Origin: Merdimmobilis hominis
GTDB taxonomy: Bacteria; Bacillota; Clostridia; Oscillospirales; Ruminococcaceae
Assembly: GCF_900104615.1 (NCBI RefSeq)
Contig: NZ_LT629939.1
Coordinates: forward strand, 2,543,135 to 2,575,644
Length of the DNA stretch: 32,510 bases
Direction: 5' to 3'
Shown: piece after piece, positions 15,201-23,230 of the stretch
Layout: each line of letters starts with the position of its first letter
Position numbering within the stretch: the first letter of the stretch is position 1
Notes under the pieces: generated by a model
Told to the model about the DNA's origin: nothing
Seen by the model: only the letters and a program-made list of their open reading frames with translations
Database searches by the model: none
Position numbers and translations under genes: made by a program

Positions 15201-17045
15201 ATGATTGCTATGGAGATATCCCAGTTGGATAAAATTTTGATGGAGGTGCAGAAGCCCGCCCGGTACACCGGCGGGGAGCTGAACAGCGTGGTCAAAGAGC
15301 TCACCCCGGATATGGTGCGGTTTGCCTTCTGCTTCCCCGACCTCTACGAGGTGGGCATGTCCCACCTGGGGATGAAGATCCTCTATTCCCTAAAAAACGC
15401 CCGTGAGGACATCTGGTGCGAGCGGGTCTTCGCCCCCGATGCGGATATGGAAGGGAAGATGCGGGAAAATGGCATCCCCCTCTACGGGCTGGAGAGCTTT
15501 GACCCCATCGCCCAGTTCGACTTCATCGGCTTTACGCTCCAATACGAGCTCAGCTTCCCCACCATCCTCAACATGCTGGATCTGGCGGGCTTGCCGGTGC
15601 GTTCCAAAGACCGGACAGGGCTTTCCCCCATCGTGGTGGCCGGCGGGCCCTGTGCCTGCAACCCTGAGCCCATCGCCGACTTCATCGACCTCTTTTTCCT
15701 GGGGGAAGGGGAAGAGGTCAACATGGAGACCATCGACCTCTACAAAAAGGCCAAGGCCGAAGGGTGGACTAAGCTCCAATTCCTGGAGGCTGCCGCCCAG
15801 ATCGAAGGGGTGTATGTACCCCAGTTCTACGACGTCTCCTACAAAGAGGACGGCACCATCGCCGCGGTAACCCCCACCCATGGTGCCCCTGCTACGGTGA
15901 AAAAGCGGATTATAAAAGACCTGGACAAGGTCTTTTACCCCAAGGAGTTTGTTGTCCCATTCATTGAGACGGTCCACGACCGGGCTATGGTGGAGATCTT
16001 CCGGGGCTGCATCCGGGGCTGCCGGTTCTGCCAAGCGGGGTTTATCTACCGCCCTATCCGGGAAAAGAACTACGGCACCGTTAACGGGAGCGCCCGGGAT
16101 CTGTGCCAGAGCACTGGGTACGATGAAATCTCCCTTTCCAGCCTCTCCACCAGCGACTATTCCCAGTTGGAGCCCCTTTTGGAGGAGATGCTCCCCTGGA
16201 CCGAAAAGGACCGGGTCGGCCTCTCCCTGCCCAGCCTGCGGATTGACAACTTCTCGGACAAGCTGCTGGAGCAGGTGGCGAAGGTCCGCAAAAGCGGCCT
16301 GACCTTCGCCCCGGAGGCTGGAACCCAGCGCCTGCGGGACGTCATTAACAAAAACGTGCGGGAGGAGGACGTCCTTTCCACCTGCCGAACCGCCTTTGAA
16401 GGCGGATACACCAATGTAAAGCTCTATTTTATGATGGGCTTGCCCACCGAGACGCTGGAGGACATCGAAGGCATCGCCAATCTGGCCCAGAAGGTGGTGG
16501 ACCTCTTTTACAGCCTGCCCACCAAGCCCAAGGGCAAAGGGGTCAACGTCACCATCAGCGTGGCCTGTTTTGTCCCCAAGCCTTTCACCCCCTTTGAGTT
16601 TGAACCGCAGGATACCATCCCCCAGCTCAAAGAGAAGCAGCAGCATCTGCTCCATTCGGTGCGGTCCAAGAAGATCACCGTCAACTACCATGATTCCACC
16701 ATCAGCGTGCTGGAGGGGATTTTGGCCCGGGGCGACCGCCGCCTCTGCGATGTGGTGGAAGGGGCCTGGCGCCGGGGGGCCACTCTGGACGGCTGGAGCG
16801 AGCACTTCAAGATCGAGCGGTGGAACGAGGCCATGGCGGAATGCGGCATCGACGGGGCGTTCTACGCCAGCCGCAAACGGGAGTTTGACGAAATCATGCC
16901 CTGGGATCACCTGGATTACTTTGTCACCAAGGAATTTTTCATCCGGGAAAACAAAAAAGCCCACGCCGATGAGACCACGCCCCACTGCCGCCAGCAGTGC
17001 AGCGGCTGCGGTGCCAACCGGCTGGTGGGTGGGAGGTGCTGCTGA
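15201..17045 (+). CDS. B12-binding-domain radical SAM protein, TIGR03960 family
   Basis: Radical SAM enzyme of unknown reaction, widespread in Clostridia and paired with a TIGR03936 protein. The N-terminus reads MEVQKPARYTGGELNSVVKE, followed by a region resembling a degenerate B12-binding domain (about 20-180; FCFPDLYEVGMSHLG). The radical SAM cluster motif is Cys270-x3-Cys274-x2-Cys277 (CIRGCRFC), followed by typical barrel elements (FAPEAGTQRLRDVINK, YFMMGLPTET). The C-terminus ends with a Cys-rich CRQQCSGCGANRL. The start is uncertain: ATG at 15201 or 15210, neither with a visible ribosome site; the open frame continues to 15045 but that extension does not look like the family. The stop overlaps the next start by one base (TGATG). 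The family is sometimes linked to tRNA or rRNA modification, but I know of no firm assignment. Confidence 0.88.
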   Translation: MIAMEISQLDKILMEVQKPARYTGGELNSVVKELTPDMVRFAFCFPDLYEVGMSHLGMKILYSLKNAREDIWCERVFAPDADMEGKMRENGIPLYGLESFDPIAQFDFIGFTLQYELSFPTILNMLDLAGLPVRSKDRTGLSPIVVAGGPCACNPEPIADFIDLFFLGEGEEVNMETIDLYKKAKAEGWTKLQFLEAAAQIEGVYVPQFYDVSYKEDGTIAAVTPTHGAPATVKKRIIKDLDKVFYPKEFVVPFIETVHDRAMVEIFRGCIRGCRFCQAGFIYRPIREKNYGTVNGSARDLCQSTGYDEISLSSLSTSDYSQLEPLLEEMLPWTEKDRVGLSLPSLRIDNFSDKLLEQVAKVRKSGLTFAPEAGTQRLRDVINKNVREEDVLSTCRTAFEGGYTNVKLYFMMGLPTETLEDIEGIANLAQKVVDLFYSLPTKPKGKGVNVTISVACFVPKPFTPFEFEPQDTIPQLKEKQQHLLHSVRSKKITVNYHDSTISVLEGILARGDRRLCDVVEGAWRRGATLDGWSEHFKIERWNEAMAECGIDGAFYASRKREFDEIMPWDHLDYFVTKEFFIRENKKAHADETTPHCRQQCSGCGANRLVGGRCC

Positions 17046-17707
17046 TGAAGACCATCCGCGTGTTTTTCACCAAGACCGGGCGGGCCAAATACATCTCCCA
17101 CCTGGACGTCAACCGGTGCATCGACCGGGCCATCAAGCGGTCCGGCATCCCGGTGTGGTACACCCAGGGGTTCAACCCCCATATCTACACCACCTTTGCC
17201 ATGCCCATCTCCCTGGGGTTTGAAAGCCTCTGCGAATCCTTTGAGACCCGCCTTGTGGAGGATGATTTCTCCTTGGAGGAGGTAAAAACCGCCCTCAACC
17301 GGGTGCTGCCCACCGGATTAGAGGTCACCCAGGTGGCCGAGCCGGTGATGGAGATGAAGGAGATCGCCAAAGCGGACTACGGAGTGGATATCCGCTTCGC
17401 CGGGCTGACGGCGGGGGAGCTGGCCGCACTCCTGGAAGGGTTCCTTGCCCAGGATGCCATCATGGTTCTCAAGCGCAGCAAAAAGGGGATGCTGGATGTG
17501 GACATCAAGCCCCACTTTGAGGTTCTCTCCCACCGGGAGGAGGATTCCCAGCTCCACCTGGAGCTTCGGGCCGCAGCGGGAAGCACCCTCAACATCAACC
17601 CCATGCTGGTCATTGGGGCCTTGGTGGAATTTGCGGGGCGCCCCCACGACGGCTACCGGGTGATCCGCCGTCAAATCTACAATGGAAAGGGCGAAATTTT
17701 TGCCTAA
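17045..17707 (+). CDS. TIGR03936-family (DUF2344) radical-SAM partner protein
   Basis: Small protein (220 aa) that almost always follows TIGR03960 radical SAM genes and is presumably its partner subunit; the function is unknown. The N-terminus MKTIRVFFTKTGRAKYISHLDVNRCIDRAIKRSG, with Phe-Thr-Lys at the start and YISHLD, is diagnostic of the family, and GFNPHIYTTFAMPISLGFES follows. The start at 17045 has GGGAGG about nine bases upstream and shares one base with the previous stop, so translation is coupled. The rplS promoter begins 15 bases after its stop, with no clear terminator between. Confidence 0.88.
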   Translation: MKTIRVFFTKTGRAKYISHLDVNRCIDRAIKRSGIPVWYTQGFNPHIYTTFAMPISLGFESLCESFETRLVEDDFSLEEVKTALNRVLPTGLEVTQVAEPVMEMKEIAKADYGVDIRFAGLTAGELAALLEGFLAQDAIMVLKRSKKGMLDVDIKPHFEVLSHREEDSQLHLELRAAAGSTLNINPMLVIGALVEFAGRPHDGYRVIRRQIYNGKGEIFA

Positions 17708-17721
17708 TTGGCAAAAAAGCC

Positions 17722-17750
17722 TTGCATGTTCCACAAAGCTGTGGTATTAT
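17722..17750 (+). promoter_or_regulatory. rplS promoter
   Basis: TTGCAT (17722-17727), a 17-base spacer, TATTAT (17745-17750). The start near 17757 gives a leader of about 120 bases before the rplS ATG. Confidence 0.75.
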
Positions 17751-17756
17751 ATTTAG

Positions 17757-17870
17757 GCATGTAGTGACCATTGCTCCGGCAATGGGGTTTAGTGCCCGGC
17801 CATTTGGCCGACATTAAAGCGGACAGTCCGCTGCCGTATCACGGGAATGAATGTCCGTATATATTAAGGA
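17757..17870 (+). promoter_or_regulatory. Structured rplS leader, candidate ribosomal-protein autoregulatory element
   Basis: Contains successive hairpins: 17768-17774 with 17779-17785 (7 bp, loop TCCG); 17797-17801 with 17806-17810; 17819-17823 with 17827-17831. An L19 leader family is known from Firmicutes upstream of rplS. The position fits, but I cannot confirm the consensus by eye. Confidence 0.45.
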
Positions 17871-17880
17871 GGAAGTATCA

Positions 17881-18225
17881 ATGGATGCTTTGCAGCACAT
17901 CGCGCAGGATTGCATGAAAAAAGAACTGCCCGCACTGAACATCGGCGACACCGTCAAGGTTCACGTGAAGATCAAAGAGGGCGACAGAGAGAGAATCCAG
18001 GTCTTTGAGGGCACCATCATCGCCAAGAAACATGGCGGCATCTCCGAGACCTTCACCGTCCGCCGTGTATCCCATGGCTGCGGCGTGGAGAGAGTATTCC
18101 CTGTTCACTCCCCCAACATCGAGAAGGTTGAGCTGGTCAGAAGCGGTAAGGTCCGCAGAAGCAAGCTGTACTACCTGAGAGATCGCGTGGGCAAAGCGGC
18201 AAAAGTTAAAGAGGCAATTCGCTAA
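17881..18225 (+). CDS. rplS: 50S ribosomal protein L19
   Basis: Large-subunit protein located at the 30S-50S interface. The 114-residue length is normal for bacterial L19. The sequence shows the family pattern: [34 protein letters not shown], then [16 protein letters not shown], the signature [54 protein letters not shown]. The start at 17881 follows AAGGAGG seven bases upstream; a longer in-frame start at 17851 lacks a ribosome site. It is a single-gene transcription unit with its own promoter and leader, followed by an intrinsic terminator, at the head of the rplS-lepB-rbgA-rnhB cluster common in Firmicutes. Confidence 0.97.
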   Translation: MDALQHIAQDCMKKELPALNIGDTVKVHVKIKEGDRERIQVFEGTIIAKKHGGISETFTVRRVSHGCGVERVFPVHSPNIEKVELVRSGKVRRSKLYYLRDRVGKAAKVKEAIR

Positions 18226-18236
18226 ATTGCGTGGAG

Positions 18237-18273
18237 CAGAAAGGGACAGTTACTGTCCCTTTCTGTGCTTTTT
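18237..18273 (+). terminator. Intrinsic terminator after rplS
   Basis: A perfect 13-bp stem (18237-18249 with 18253-18265), loop TTA, followed by TGCTTTTT. Some readthrough into lepB is likely, since no clear lepB promoter is visible in the next 40 bases. Confidence 0.9.
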
Positions 18274-18308
18274 CGGGGATAAGATCACCAAAATGGGGGA
18301 GCATTGGG

Positions 18309-18884
18309 ATGGAACAGTATCCGCGCAGGGATATGCTGGGCAGCAAAGAGAAGCATAAGGAGCAGGCTTACCGGGAACTGTACGAGTGGATGGAGGTGGC
18401 CGTCGTCTCCATCCTGTGCATGGTGGTGCTGTTCACCTTTGCCTTCCGCTTTGCCAGCGTGGACGGCAACTCCATGAAGCCTACTCTCCACAACCGGGAC
18501 TGGCTCCTGGTCTCCGGCCTTTTCTACCAGCCCCAGCCAGGGGATGTGGTGGTGGTCACCCAGCAGGGGGACCCGGAACACCCTTTGATCAAGCGGATCA
18601 TCGCCACCGAGTTCCAGGAGGTGGACATTGATTTTGAAGCCGGGGTGGTCTATGTGGACGGCAAAGCCCTGGAGGAACCCTATGTCAACGCCCCCACCAC
18701 CAGCCAGTACGACATGGAATTCCCCCAGACAGTGCCGGAGGGCTGTGTTTTCCTTCTGGGGGACAACCGCAACGAATCGCTGGACAGCCGTTCCAGCGCC
18801 GTGGGCATGGTGGATACACGATACATTATGGGCCGGGCGCTGTTCCGTCTGCTGCCGGTCAATCAGATAGGAAAGGTGAATTGA
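18309..18884 (+). CDS. lepB: Signal peptidase I
   Basis: Type I signal peptidase (191 aa), which removes signal peptides from exported proteins at the outer face of the membrane. A short cytoplasmic tail is followed by one membrane segment (about residues 30-49). The catalytic Ser55 lies in GNSMKPTL and the catalytic Lys95 in LIKRII. The later box LLGDNRNESLDSR is the standard GDN-x-SxDSR signature. A single membrane segment and this length fit the Gram-positive SipS type. The start at 18309 has GGGGGAG seven bases upstream; the in-frame extension to 18231 would run through the rplS terminator and is rejected. The stop is two bases before the rbgA ATG, so lepB and rbgA share a transcript. Confidence 0.95.
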   Translation: MEQYPRRDMLGSKEKHKEQAYRELYEWMEVAVVSILCMVVLFTFAFRFASVDGNSMKPTLHNRDWLLVSGLFYQPQPGDVVVVTQQGDPEHPLIKRIIATEFQEVDIDFEAGVVYVDGKALEEPYVNAPTTSQYDMEFPQTVPEGCVFLLGDNRNESLDSRSSAVGMVDTRYIMGRALFRLLPVNQIGKVN

Positions 18885-18886
18885 TC

Positions 18887-20002
18887 ATGGACGAGACCGT
18901 TTCGATCCAGTGGTTTCCCGGTCATATGACCAAGACCCGCCGGCTGATGGAGAAAGACCTGAAGCTGGTGGACATTGTCATTGAGCTGACCGATGCCCGC
19001 ATCCCCTTCAGCAGCCGCAACCCGGAAATCGACCGGATTTTGGGGAACAAGCCCCGCCTCTTGCTGCTCAACAAATGCGACGCCGCCGACGAGGCGGTCA
19101 ACCGCCAGTGGTGCGACTATTACAAAAGCAAAGGGATTACCGCCCTGCCCACCGATTGCCGCAGCGGCCGGGGGCTCAAAGCTTTCCTGCCGGCGGTGCG
19201 GGAGGTCTTAAAAGACCAGCTGGAACGGCTGGAACAAAAGGGCATGGGGGGGCGCCCTATCCGCATGATGATTGTGGGCATCCCCAACGTGGGCAAATCC
19301 TCCTTCATCAACCGGATGGCTGGGTCCCGGGTGGCCAAGGTGGAGGACCGCCCCGGCGTCACCCGGGGAAAACAGTGGGCCAAGCTGGAATCCGGCGCCG
19401 AGCTATTGGACATGCCCGGTGTCCTCTGGCCCAAGTTTGACGACCAAGAGGTGGCCGAGCATCTGGCCTTCACCGGCGCCATCAAGGACGACGTCATGGA
19501 CATTGAGATGCTGGCCATGCGCCTTTTGGAGGTTCTTTGCAAGGATTATCTGCCCTTGGTCACCGAGCGGTACAAAATCACCGCCGAGGAGGCACAGGAC
19601 CTGGACGGCTACGACCTGTTGGAGTTGGTGGCCCGCAAGCGGGGAATGCTGATGTCCGGCGGATCGGTCAACACCGAGCGAGCGGCCATCACCGTGCTGG
19701 ACGAGTTCCGCAGCGGCAAGATCGGCAACATTTCCCTGGAAAAACCGGAGGATTTCTCCGGGGGCCGGCCCCGCCGCGCCCTGGAGGTCCCGGTGAAGGA
19801 GAAGAAAGTCCGCCGGTCCAAAGCCTACCAGGAAGGCGGGGAGAAGCACTATAAGCTCCGCCAGACCGGAAATTTCCAAGGGGAACGAAAGGCGTATATC
19901 AAGGATTATAAGCCTGGAAAACCGGCATCCTCCGGCAAGAAGCGCCCGGGTGCAGTCCACAAGGGGCCGGGGTCCAAACCTAAAGGCAGGCCGAAGAAAT
20001 AG
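18887..20002 (+). CDS. rbgA: Ribosome biogenesis GTPase RbgA (YlqF)
   Basis: Circularly permuted GTPase required for late 50S assembly. Motif order shows the permutation: G4 NKCD (about residue 62) comes first, then G1 GIPNVGKSSFINRM (about 130-143), then G3 DMPG (about 175). The N-terminal QWFPGHMTKTRR is the RbgA/YlqF signature. The last 85 residues form a Lys/Arg/Gly-rich, low-complexity tail (KEKKVRRSKAYQ, GKKRPG, KPKGRPKK) longer than in B. subtilis RbgA (about 280 residues), which may add rRNA contacts. The start at 18887 follows AGGAAAGGTGA; a TTG at 18881 is less likely. The neighbours rplS and rnhB match the usual gene order. A terminator lies between this gene and rnhB. Confidence 0.95.
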   Translation: MDETVSIQWFPGHMTKTRRLMEKDLKLVDIVIELTDARIPFSSRNPEIDRILGNKPRLLLLNKCDAADEAVNRQWCDYYKSKGITALPTDCRSGRGLKAFLPAVREVLKDQLERLEQKGMGGRPIRMMIVGIPNVGKSSFINRMAGSRVAKVEDRPGVTRGKQWAKLESGAELLDMPGVLWPKFDDQEVAEHLAFTGAIKDDVMDIEMLAMRLLEVLCKDYLPLVTERYKITAEEAQDLDGYDLLELVARKRGMLMSGGSVNTERAAITVLDEFRSGKIGNISLEKPEDFSGGRPRRALEVPVKEKKVRRSKAYQEGGEKHYKLRQTGNFQGERKAYIKDYKPGKPASSGKKRPGAVHKGPGSKPKGRPKK

Positions 20003-20095
20003 CCAGACACATGCCGGATTGCAGAGGGAATGGGGATGCACACTTCCCTGAGGGGATATCCTCTGGACAGAAAATTTACGGACGAAACTAGAAGC

Positions 20096-20127
20096 CGCCG
20101 CCCGATTCCGGTTGGGCGGCGTTTTTT
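20096..20127 (+). terminator. Intrinsic terminator or attenuator between rbgA and rnhB
   Basis: An 8-bp all-GC stem (20096-20103 with 20114-20121), a 10-base loop, then six T (20122-20127). It stops just before the rnhB ribosome site, so rnhB probably depends on partial readthrough or a weak promoter in 20003-20095 that I could not identify. Confidence 0.8.
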
Positions 20128-20141
20128 AAGGGGGAACCAAT

Positions 20142-20771
20142 TTGAAAGAACCATCTTCCGTCGATATGCTTGCCTATGAAAAGGAGGCGGCAGGGGAGGG
20201 CTTTTGTGCCGTCTGCGGGGTGGATGAAGCCGGACGGGGGCCGCTGGCCGGTCCGGTCTATGCCGCTGCAGTGATCCTGCGCCCGGGACAGCAGATTGAA
20301 GGGGTCAATGATTCCAAAAAGCTGACTGAAAAGAAACGGGAAGCCCTGTTTGAGGTCATCCAGCGGGAGGCCTTGAGCTGGTCTATCGCTTTCGCCACGC
20401 CGGAGGAGATTGACACATACAACATTTTGGGGGCTACCTACCTGGCCATGAACCGGGCAGTGGAGGGACTATCCTGCCCGGCGGACTGCGCTTTGGTGGA
20501 CGGCAACCGGGATCCCGGACTCGGCATCCCCACCCGGACCATTGTAAAAGGGGACGGACTTTCCGCCTCTATTGCAGCAGCCTCTATTCTGGCCAAAGTC
20601 GCCCGGGATCGGTATATGCTGGAAATGGACAAACAATATCCCCAATATAAATTTTGTCGGCATAAAGGGTACCCAACCAAGCTGCATTATGATATGATAG
20701 CAGTACATGGGGTTTGTCCCATTCACCGAAGAAGCTTTTTAAAAACCCTGGAAAAACACCTGTCTAAGTAA
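20142..20771 (+). CDS. rnhB: Ribonuclease HII
   Basis: Cleaves the RNA strand of RNA:DNA hybrids and removes single ribonucleotides from DNA. Catalytic acids: Asp28 and Glu29 in [21 protein letters not shown], Asp120 in ALVDGN, and Asp156 in KVARDRYM. The C-terminal [29 protein letters not shown] is the RNase HII signature. The 209-residue length is normal. The start is a TTG at 20142, preceded by AAGGGGG eight bases away; the first in-frame ATG (20166) has no ribosome site but would still give a whole catalytic domain. yraN follows 13 bases after the stop. Confidence 0.94.
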   Translation: MKEPSSVDMLAYEKEAAGEGFCAVCGVDEAGRGPLAGPVYAAAVILRPGQQIEGVNDSKKLTEKKREALFEVIQREALSWSIAFATPEEIDTYNILGATYLAMNRAVEGLSCPADCALVDGNRDPGLGIPTRTIVKGDGLSASIAAASILAKVARDRYMLEMDKQYPQYKFCRHKGYPTKLHYDMIAVHGVCPIHRRSFLKTLEKHLSK

Positions 20772-20784
20772 GGGGATGCTGTCT

Positions 20785-21165
20785 ATGGATGGAACCGGCC
20801 AAAAAGGGGAGGACTTTGCCGCTGGAGCCCTGGCGGATGCGGGGATGGAGATCCTCTGCCGCAATTACAAAAAGCGGTGGGGAGAGATTGATATCATCGC
20901 CAAAGACGGGGAATACCTGGCCTTTGTAGAGGTAAAAACCCGCCGAGCGGGCAGCCTGGTGTCTCCGCTTTCTGCGGTGACTCTGCAAAAACAAAGGCGG
21001 GTAATTGCTACGGCATCCGCTTTTTTGCAGGACCATCCCTTAGATCTTCAGCCCAGGTTTGATGTCTTTGAGGTGGTGACCCAGGGAGGAAAAACCTTTT
21101 CGGTGGAGAGCTTCCAATACATAAAAGGAGCGTTTTGTGCAAATGAACACAACCGGATTTATTGA
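20785..21165 (+). CDS. yraN: UPF0102/YraN family endonuclease-like protein
   Basis: Small protein (126 aa) with the YraN fold related to restriction/Holliday-junction nucleases: GQKGEDFAAGALADAGMEILCRNYKKRWGEIDIIAKDGEYLAFVEVKTRRA. The acidic residues of GEIDII and the E-x-K of FVEVKTR are the presumed metal-binding centre. The cellular role is poorly known. The ATG at 20785 is nine bases after AAGGGG; another ATG at 20776 touches that ribosome site and is less likely. The 3' end overlaps the following dipeptidase start by 29 bases. The pairing with rnhB is common in bacteria. Confidence 0.9.
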   Translation: MDGTGQKGEDFAAGALADAGMEILCRNYKKRWGEIDIIAKDGEYLAFVEVKTRRAGSLVSPLSAVTLQKQRRVIATASAFLQDHPLDLQPRFDVFEVVTQGGKTFSVESFQYIKGAFCANEHNRIY

Positions 21166-22081
21166 TTTACACTCGGACACCATTATGGTCTGCAATCGGG
21201 AGAAACTGGATTTTATCAACCCTAAGACCCATATCTCTTTGGACAAGGTCACCCCTGGCACCCGCTGGGCTCAGACCTATGCCATCTTTGTTCCCGATGA
21301 GAAGCGGGGGCAGGACGCAGTTGATTACTACCGGGAGTGCGTCCGGTATTTTTGCGGCCAGCTGGAGAAGTACAGCGGCAAACTGTCCCAGGTGCGGAAT
21401 GCAGCTGACATGGATAGAGCCTTTGAAGCAGGCAAATTTTCCGGTATTCTGGCAGTGGAGGGCGGTGCAGCCCTGGCGGGCCGGATGGAAATGATTGAGG
21501 AACTTGCCAAAGACGGGGTTCGGTTTTTGACCTTGACCTGGAATGGCCCTAACGAGATTGGCAGCGGCTCGGTGACCCACAACGGCCTTTCCGACTTCGG
21601 CCGGGAAGCCATCGCCGAGATGGAGCGCAAAAACATCATTGTGGATGTATCTCACCTCAACGACGAGGGTTTTGCCGACCTGTGCAAGATCGCCTCTAAG
21701 CCCTTTATCGCTACCCATTCCAACTCCCGGGCTATCTGCGGCCACAGCCGCAACCTGACCGATGCCCAGTTCTGCGAAATCCGGGACCGGGGCGGCATTG
21801 TGGGTCTCAACTACTACCGCAATTTCATTGTAGACGGGGGAGAGACCGCATCCATCAGCGACCTGCTCAAGCACGTCCACCACTTCCTGGAGCTAGGCGG
21901 GGAGAATACCATCGCCCTGGGTTCGGATTTTGACGGCGCAGACATCCCTGGCTATCTGGATTCGGTAGAAAAGGTGGACAACCTGCATGATGCCCTACTG
22001 GCTGACGGCCTGGGCAAGGAGCTGACAGAGAAAATCCTGTTTGGCAATGCCTACAACTTCATTCGGAACAACCTCAAATAA
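21137..22081 (+). CDS. Membrane dipeptidase family (peptidase M19) protein
   Basis: Zinc-dependent dipeptidase of the renal-dipeptidase family, about 314 aa, without a signal peptide and so probably cytoplasmic. Motifs: DLHSD with the HxD zinc pair (His12, Asp14), AVEGG with the bridging Glu, VDVSHLND, and ATHSNSRAICGHSRNLTD with the later His ligand. GSDFDG near the C-terminus is also typical. The start is GTG 21137, six bases after AAAGGAG; ATG 21143 is possible and changes only two residues. The start lies within yraN. The substrate cannot be told from sequence; D-amino-acid-containing or proline dipeptides are common for the family. A terminator follows 11 bases after the stop. Confidence 0.92.
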   Translation: MQMNTTGFIDLHSDTIMVCNREKLDFINPKTHISLDKVTPGTRWAQTYAIFVPDEKRGQDAVDYYRECVRYFCGQLEKYSGKLSQVRNAADMDRAFEAGKFSGILAVEGGAALAGRMEMIEELAKDGVRFLTLTWNGPNEIGSGSVTHNGLSDFGREAIAEMERKNIIVDVSHLNDEGFADLCKIASKPFIATHSNSRAICGHSRNLTDAQFCEIRDRGGIVGLNYYRNFIVDGGETASISDLLKHVHHFLELGGENTIALGSDFDGADIPGYLDSVEKVDNLHDALLADGLGKELTEKILFGNAYNFIRNNLK

Positions 22082-22092
22082 GGGAAGAAGCA

Positions 22093-22124
22093 AAAACAGA
22101 GGGCTTCCGCCCTCTGTTTTCCTT
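22093..22124. terminator. Intrinsic terminator between the M19 and DUF1540 genes
   Basis: A perfect 12-bp stem (22093-22104 with 22109-22120), loop TTCC, with a T-rich tail in both directions. It is placed between convergent genes and can serve both. Confidence 0.88.
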
Positions 22125-22140
22125 GTTTGTTCCGTCCCGC

Positions 22141-22314
22141 TTATTCGGGCTTAAAGGTGGCACAGATGGTATCTGTGGAGCTGGAGGCGTAAGAAGGACC
22201 CACTTTAATCTCATTGGCAGTACAGTATTCCTTCTTGTCGTTGTACACGCAGTTGGTAACTTCACATTTTACACCGTGGATATGGGGGCAGCTGCAGCCT
22301 TCGGAATGATTCAT
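22141..22314 (-). CDS. DUF1540 domain protein, 57 aa
   Basis: Tiny Cys-rich protein of a family common in Clostridia. The pattern is CEVTNCVYNDKKEYCTANEIKVGPSYASSSTDTICATFKPE, matching DUF1540 (C-x-V-x-N-C-x-Y, a mid Cys, then I-x-VG-P, then DT-x-CATF). Four Cys in the domain probably bind a metal. Three extra Cys/His-rich residues precede it (GCSCPHIHG), giving a second possible metal site. The chosen start, ATG 22314, follows AAAGGAG; the frame is open to a TTG at 22332, but that would include the ribosome site. The function is unknown. It is a single gene, convergent with the dipeptidase and divergent from the metallophosphoesterase. Confidence 0.9.
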   Translation of the reverse strand: MNHSEGCSCPHIHGVKCEVTNCVYNDKKEYCTANEIKVGPSYASSSTDTICATFKPE

Positions 22315-22452
22315 AAAAAACGCTCCTTTCAATTTGACAGCATCAAAATGGATGGGTAGCTTTCCCGCCTATGGCGGAGAAATCCCCTGGCCTTAGTATG
22401 AGCAGAAAGGGGCGGTGTCATTCAGCAAAAATCAGTGGAAGGGAGGAGAAAC

Positions 22453-23154
22453 ATGGCGCTTTATGCAATCGGCGACCTGCACCTGCCCCTGGCGGCGGGC
22501 AAACCCATGGATATTTTCAGCGGCTGGGATGGGTATGTGGACAAACTGGAAGCCCATTGGCGGCGGCTGGTAAAGCCGGAAGACACGGTGGTAGTCGCTG
22601 GGGATGTCTCCTGGGCCATGGGGCTGGAACAGTCTCTCAAGGATTTCCAATTTATTGAAAGCCTGCCCGGCCGTAAGATTATCCTCAAGGGGAACCACGA
22701 TTATTGGTGGTCCACCAAATCCAAGATGGAACAGTTTTTCGCCAAACACGGTTTAGACAGCCTTCAAATTCTCCATAATAACAGCATCGCTGTGGGGCAG
22801 GCCGCCGTCTGCGGCTCCAGGGGCTGGCTGTTCGAACAAGGGGAGGCCCACGATCAAAAAATCGTCGCCCGGGAAGCCGCCCGGCTGGACGCCTCCCTCT
22901 CTTCGGCAGGGAAGGGCTTGGAAAAAGTGGCCTTCCTCCACTACCCTCCGGTGTTTGGGGAGGAGATCACCCCTGAGATCATCGACGTGCTACGCAAACA
23001 CCAGGTGCGCCGGTGTTATTATGGGCATATCCACGGCTCCGGGTGCCGGTATGCCCTCAACGGAACCTACCTAGGAATTGAATTCCGGTTGATCTCAGCG
23101 GATTTTTTGGGCTTCTGCCTCATGGAAATCCCGGAAAAACCCAATAAATCATGA
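22453..23154 (+). CDS. Metallophosphoesterase
   Basis: Calcineurin-like phosphoesterase (233 aa), probably cytoplasmic. All dimetal-site blocks are present: GDLHL (Asp8, His10), GDVSWAMG, GNHDYWW, HYPPVF and GHIHGSG. The N-terminus MALYAIGDLHLPL and the KGNHDYWW block are typical of a family of short phosphoesterases in Firmicutes whose substrate is not known. The start at 22453 has GGGAGG seven bases upstream; an in-frame ATG at 22435 includes that site. I found no clear promoter in the 138-base divergent gap; a small hairpin (22365-22369 with 22373-22377) lies in it. It is monocistronic: the tig promoter begins 31 bases after the stop. Confidence 0.92.
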   Translation: MALYAIGDLHLPLAAGKPMDIFSGWDGYVDKLEAHWRRLVKPEDTVVVAGDVSWAMGLEQSLKDFQFIESLPGRKIILKGNHDYWWSTKSKMEQFFAKHGLDSLQILHNNSIAVGQAAVCGSRGWLFEQGEAHDQKIVAREAARLDASLSSAGKGLEKVAFLHYPPVFGEEITPEIIDVLRKHQVRRCYYGHIHGSGCRYALNGTYLGIEFRLISADFLGFCLMEIPEKPNKS

Positions 23155-23162
23155 AAATACAG

Positions 23163-23191
23163 TGGAATTTCCATATTATATGTGCTATAAT
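23163..23191 (+). promoter_or_regulatory. tig promoter (extended -10)
   Basis: TATAAT at 23186-23191 preceded by TGC, an extended -10. The -35 (about 23163-23168, TGGAAT) is poor, as is usual with an extended -10. The leader is about 33 bases. No CIRCE or CtsR-type repeat is visible. Confidence 0.65.
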
Positions 23192-23230
23192 TGGTTGGAT
23201 TATTATAGCTGTCTACAGGAGGAAATATAA

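Noticed and set aside
15390-16985. Long minus-strand open frame opposite the radical-SAM gene
   Set aside because: The plus strand carries a complete CxxxCxxC radical-SAM protein. The antisense product looks like compositional noise.
18231-18308. N-terminal extension of signal peptidase I
   Set aside because: It overlaps the rplS terminator; the ATG at 18309 has its own ribosome site and gives a normal N-terminus.
22340-22452. Fluoride-riboswitch-like CCGCCTATGGCGG element before the metallophosphoesterase
   Set aside because: It has only a short simple hairpin; the conserved flanking segments of the fluoride motif are missing.
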